Shown piece after piece: positions 6,116 through 8,246 of a stretch of 8,246 bases of DNA. The stretch's first letter is position 1; each line of letters starts with the position of its first letter. The notes beneath the pieces are model-generated. The model worked only from the letters and a program-made list of their open reading frames with translations. It did no database searches and was not told the origin of the DNA. The position numbers were made by a program, and so were the translations under genes. Source of the stretch: Chloroflexota bacterium (GTDB lineage Bacteria; Chloroflexota; Anaerolineae; Promineifilales; Promineifilaceae); the NCBI GenBank assembly GCA_030599405.1, contig JAUVOB010000040.1, positions 1 to 8,246 of the forward strand. The letters run 5' to 3'.

Positions 6116-7195
6116 TTAGGCTGCTGTCAGAGAGATGCGGATCTGCTTCTGGTCTTGTTTGGTGGCGGCGACCTGAACGTGGTCCTCAGCATCAAAATTC
6201 TCTTCCAACCACATGTGAACCGGTGTAGATAGGACTAAGCGAGCCTGGTCATTGGGCACTAATCGCCATATTGCGCAACCCTCATCAGTCTGGTCCCCAT
6301 AGGTAACGATAACGGGTCGCGTCTCAGTTCTAGCTGTGAGGGCAAAAAAGGGCCAGTGATTTGGGGTTAGATTGATAAAACCACGGCGAATATGTAGCGG
6401 CTTTAGCTCACTTACATAGGTAAACTTGCCTAATTTGGCGGAGTCTAGAGGTTGTCTGATTGTCGTATCTTCGACTTGCACCACAGGCTGAGCCTTTGCC
6501 TTTGCGGATTTCTTCTTTTTTGACTTTTTCTTGCGAACTTGACCAGTTAGGAAGCTCGCAATCGGCATCAATGCGGCGATGTACTGGGACACATTATTCG
6601 TAACCGCTCCTCCCATTGCAGCCACTTTCTCAGACACGGTGCGTTGGCTAATGTAGATCGGCACAACCCATTGGTCCTCGCCATTAAGGTAATCGGCTCT
6701 TTCAGTAATTTCCGTAGCATCCTCGCTTGTTAGCGCTCTGGCTGGATTTTTATACAGGTCCTTGTAATGGGTCGTTTCACCTGTTTCTTCATCGAACTGC
6801 ATCTGTTGAATGCGAAGGCTCCATTCCGGGCCTAACTCTTCGATCAGCCGGAAAAAATCGGACGACTGCAACTTGGTCTTCCGGTAAGCCTTCGACAAGG
6901 CGGATTTATCCGTAAGTATTAGACTTGTCTCAAGGTTCATTGGCCTGACGAAAAAGGCGATGTAGAGATCCTTCACTGGCTCCTCGTTGATCGCCAGGTA
7001 GGCGATCTGAGAGCCTCTATCTATCCCATGAACTGGGAACAAAGCCTGCATCTCCCTTGGTAGACTGTAATACAAAGCGTCGATGAACAACTGCAATTGG
7101 TCGAGCGCGAAATTGATGGCTGTCTCTTCGCCCGCCCACCCAAATGCAGAAAAAACGGGCATCGATAGACCGGAAAAATGATTAGCTTGCACCAT
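6116..7195 (-). CDS. Unrecognised 359-residue protein with lysine-rich linker
   Basis: I do not recognise this family. The reading frame is convincing: ATG 7195 has GAGGA nine bases upstream and a promoter further up. Three parts are visible. Residues 1-215 are a mixed alpha/beta region, with an acidic-aromatic N-terminus, no signal peptide and a moderately hydrophobic stretch at about 205-217. Residues 221-234 are a strongly basic linker, RKKKSKKKKSAKAK. Residues 240-359 look like a compact beta-rich domain (HWPFFALTARTE, then WLEENFDAEDHVQVA). The WLEEN-to-V-x-V pattern faintly recalls pseudo-barrel domains of the B3/EcoRII-N kind, which with the basic linker would fit nucleic-acid binding, but that is speculation. 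It lies upstream of the AAA+ gene on the same strand, with 235 bases between, so cotranscription is possible but not evident. A weak 6-bp dyad at 6098-6117 overlaps its stop codon. Confidence 0.75.
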   Translation of the reverse strand: MVQANHFSGLSMPVFSAFGWAGEETAINFALDQLQLFIDALYYSLPREMQALFPVHGIDRGSQIAYLAINEEPVKDLYIAFFVRPMNLETSLILTDKSALSKAYRKTKLQSSDFFRLIEELGPEWSLRIQQMQFDEETGETTHYKDLYKNPARALTSEDATEITERADYLNGEDQWVVPIYISQRTVSEKVAAMGGAVTNNVSQYIAALMPIASFLTGQVRKKKSKKKKSAKAKAQPVVQVEDTTIRQPLDSAKLGKFTYVSELKPLHIRRGFINLTPNHWPFFALTARTETRPVIVTYGDQTDEGCAIWRLVPNDQARLVLSTPVHMWLEENFDAEDHVQVAATKQDQKQIRISLTAA

Positions 7196-7218
7196 GATTG
7201 TGAATCCTCACGTGAAAC

Positions 7219-7257
7219 TCTCTGCCAGCGAATCACGAGCTTAAGCAGAGAATCGTG
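7219..7257 (-). promoter_or_regulatory. Structured 5' leader, possible pseudoknot
   Basis: Two helices can form in the leader RNA of the 359-residue protein gene. CACGA (7257-7253) pairs with TCGTG (7238-7234), and TCTCTGC (7251-7245) pairs with GCAGAGA (7225-7219). The helices interleave rather than nest, as in an H-type pseudoknot, and lie 10 bases upstream of the GAGGA ribosome binding site at 7209-7205. A further palindrome TCACGTGA (7208-7215) touches that site. Structure near the ribosome binding site may control translation. No known riboswitch class is recognised. Confidence 0.35.
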
Positions 7258-7315
7258 CGGTTATTATTGGGGTTTACTATATTCTATGTGGATCGACTCA
7301 CTGAGATTTAGCCTA

Positions 7316-7343
7316 TTAATAGCAATCAACTGCAAGTTGTCAA
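7316..7343 (-). promoter_or_regulatory. Promoter for the 359-residue protein gene
   Basis: On the minus strand, a perfect TTGACA (7343-7338), a 16-base spacer and TATTAA (7321-7316), with TGC immediately before the -10 (extended -10). Transcription would begin near 7309, giving a leader of about 113 bases that contains the possible pseudoknot. It lies after the stop codon of the preceding gene, so the 359-residue protein gene can be transcribed independently. Confidence 0.65.
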
Positions 7344-7464
7344 GTGATCGGCCTCCCAGCTACTGACTTTGTCCGGACTGTCATCTTATCGATTTGAAAT
7401 TGCACAGGTGGCGTTGACACTGGCAATCTTATAGTCGTTTTGGCATCGGATGTGTGGAACACGC

Positions 7465-8246
7465 TTATTTGATGCGATATCCCAGATGGTCGTTGGTGAA
7501 TATCCAGGCAACGATGGCACCTATCTCAATGGTTTCTGGCAGGTAGGTTTTCATAGTAATCGACGACGTTCCACGGGTGTGGAGCAGGTGCTTGGTTCGT
7601 CTCATCCGGCGGAACCTATCTTGCCAGACGCCGAAGTTTACCGGACGCAAATCAACCCAACCTTCACGGGCCCAGGTATCTACATCTGATCCTTCTAGCC
7701 TGATCTCGTGATGCAGGCTCTCAGGTATGTTTATTCTAGGGCCGCGAAGTAAGGTCCTTCCGTCTGGAGCTAGAATCGGGACTCCTATCGAAGTAATAGT
7801 CGTCCGCAGCCGCTCCTGCTCAAGGACATGGCTGAAGATGGTCTCTGATATCTCGGATGCAGGGGCATCGATGACCGCAACCAGGGTGCCGTAGTTGAGC
7901 TTCATCAGGTGAGCTTCGTACAACAGCTTTGAGAGCCCAGGTGGTCCGAGTTGTCCCAGGGCTACGCTGTGGGAATTAGTCTCTTCTTCAATGCGGGCTA
8001 ATTTGTCCAGAGCTGCTTGTCTCAAGACGCCGGCCCTGTAACTTGATGTCATGACAGTGCTGTCAATGGCGCCAATAACATCATACCCTGTATTGCTTCC
8101 TTTTATTTCCAGTATCGCCTGGTAGGCAATTTCCTCAGGTGTAACAAACTCCATCTGGTTGATGTGGGTAATGGTTTCAAATTCACCACGGGCAAAGAAG
8201 CCATTTTCACCAGTATCGACGCCGGCCATTTGCAGTTTATCCAACC
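7465..8246 (-). CDS. Unrecognised protein, 5' end outside the window
   Basis: The frame is open from the window edge to TAA at 7467-7465, giving at least 259 residues of C-terminal sequence. In-frame TTG 8244 and ATG 8229 exist, but neither has a ribosome binding site in view, so the true start is probably outside. I do not recognise the family. There are two beta-strand-like stretches with conserved-looking turns, YDVIGAIDSTVM and YGTLVAVIDAPA, an arginine-rich part FRRMRRTKH, and a hydrophobic closing strand IGAIVAWIF. No signal peptide, membrane segment, nucleotide-binding loop or obvious metal site is seen in this part. It is on the same strand as the next three genes, but the promoter at 7316-7343 separates it from them. 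No clear terminator follows. Confidence 0.7.
   Translation of the reverse strand, partial: LDKLQMAGVDTGENGFFARGEFETITHINQMEFVTPEEIAYQAILEIKGSNTGYDVIGAIDSTVMTSSYRAGVLRQAALDKLARIEEETNSHSVALGQLGPPGLSKLLYEAHLMKLNYGTLVAVIDAPASEISETIFSHVLEQERLRTTITSIGVPILAPDGRTLLRGPRINIPESLHHEIRLEGSDVDTWAREGWVDLRPVNFGVWQDRFRRMRRTKHLLHTRGTSSITMKTYLPETIEIGAIVAWIFTNDHLGYRIK

Noticed and set aside
6098..6117. Inverted repeat AATAGG/CCTATT at the end of the 359-residue protein gene as a terminator
   Set aside because: Only 6 bp, AT-rich, overlapping the stop codon and not followed by a U-run. Too weak to call.
1..8246. Mobile elements, CRISPR arrays, tRNA or rRNA genes
   Set aside because: No transposase, terminal repeats, regularly spaced repeats, tRNA T-loop signatures or rRNA segments were seen on either strand.

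Overview
This window looks like bacterial chromosome of intermediate base composition, with ordinary sigma-70-type promoters, GGAG-type ribosome binding sites and a mix of ATG and GTG starts. There are no insertion sequences, phage genes, CRISPR arrays, tRNAs or rRNAs. A heme O synthase implies respiration with a heme-copper oxidase. The gene mix (membrane-anchored alpha/beta hydrolase, CtaB, MBL-fold hydrolase, DgkB/YegS-type lipid kinase, winged-helix AAA+ ATPase) suggests an uncultured or environmental lineage. Chloroflexota is my best guess, but it rests on general impression and no marker gene is present.

Right-pointing half (1-3621). A 260-base leader with a spaced inverted repeat precedes an anchored alpha/beta hydrolase (261-1223). 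ctaB/cyoE, heme O synthase (1310-2254), has its own near-consensus promoter. The 533 bases between ctaB and the next gene are not empty. They hold a strong promoter (2458-2486), then a structured non-coding RNA of about 180 nt whose two ends pair and which ends at an intrinsic terminator (2645-2670). Its architecture fits 6S RNA, and this is the main find of the window. A second terminator-like hairpin (2729-2758) lies just ahead of an MBL-fold metallo-hydrolase (2788-3621).

Left-pointing half (3624-8246). Reading in the direction of transcription (right to left), these are: a 5'-truncated gene for an unrecognised protein (7465-8246); an unrecognised 359-residue protein with a lysine-rich linker (6116-7195), with its own promoter and a structured leader; a winged-helix AAA+ ATPase (4564-5880); and a diacylglycerol-kinase-family lipid kinase (3624-4532). 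The last two are 31 bases apart and probably cotranscribed. The lipid kinase and the MBL gene converge with only 2 bases between their stop codons.

How the genes work together: heme O synthase serves oxidase assembly and the lipid kinase serves membrane lipid metabolism. The hydrolase and MBL protein are enzymes of unknown substrate. The AAA+ ATPase and the two unrecognised proteins beside it are the best candidates for an undescribed functional group, but the evidence is only shared strand and adjacency.
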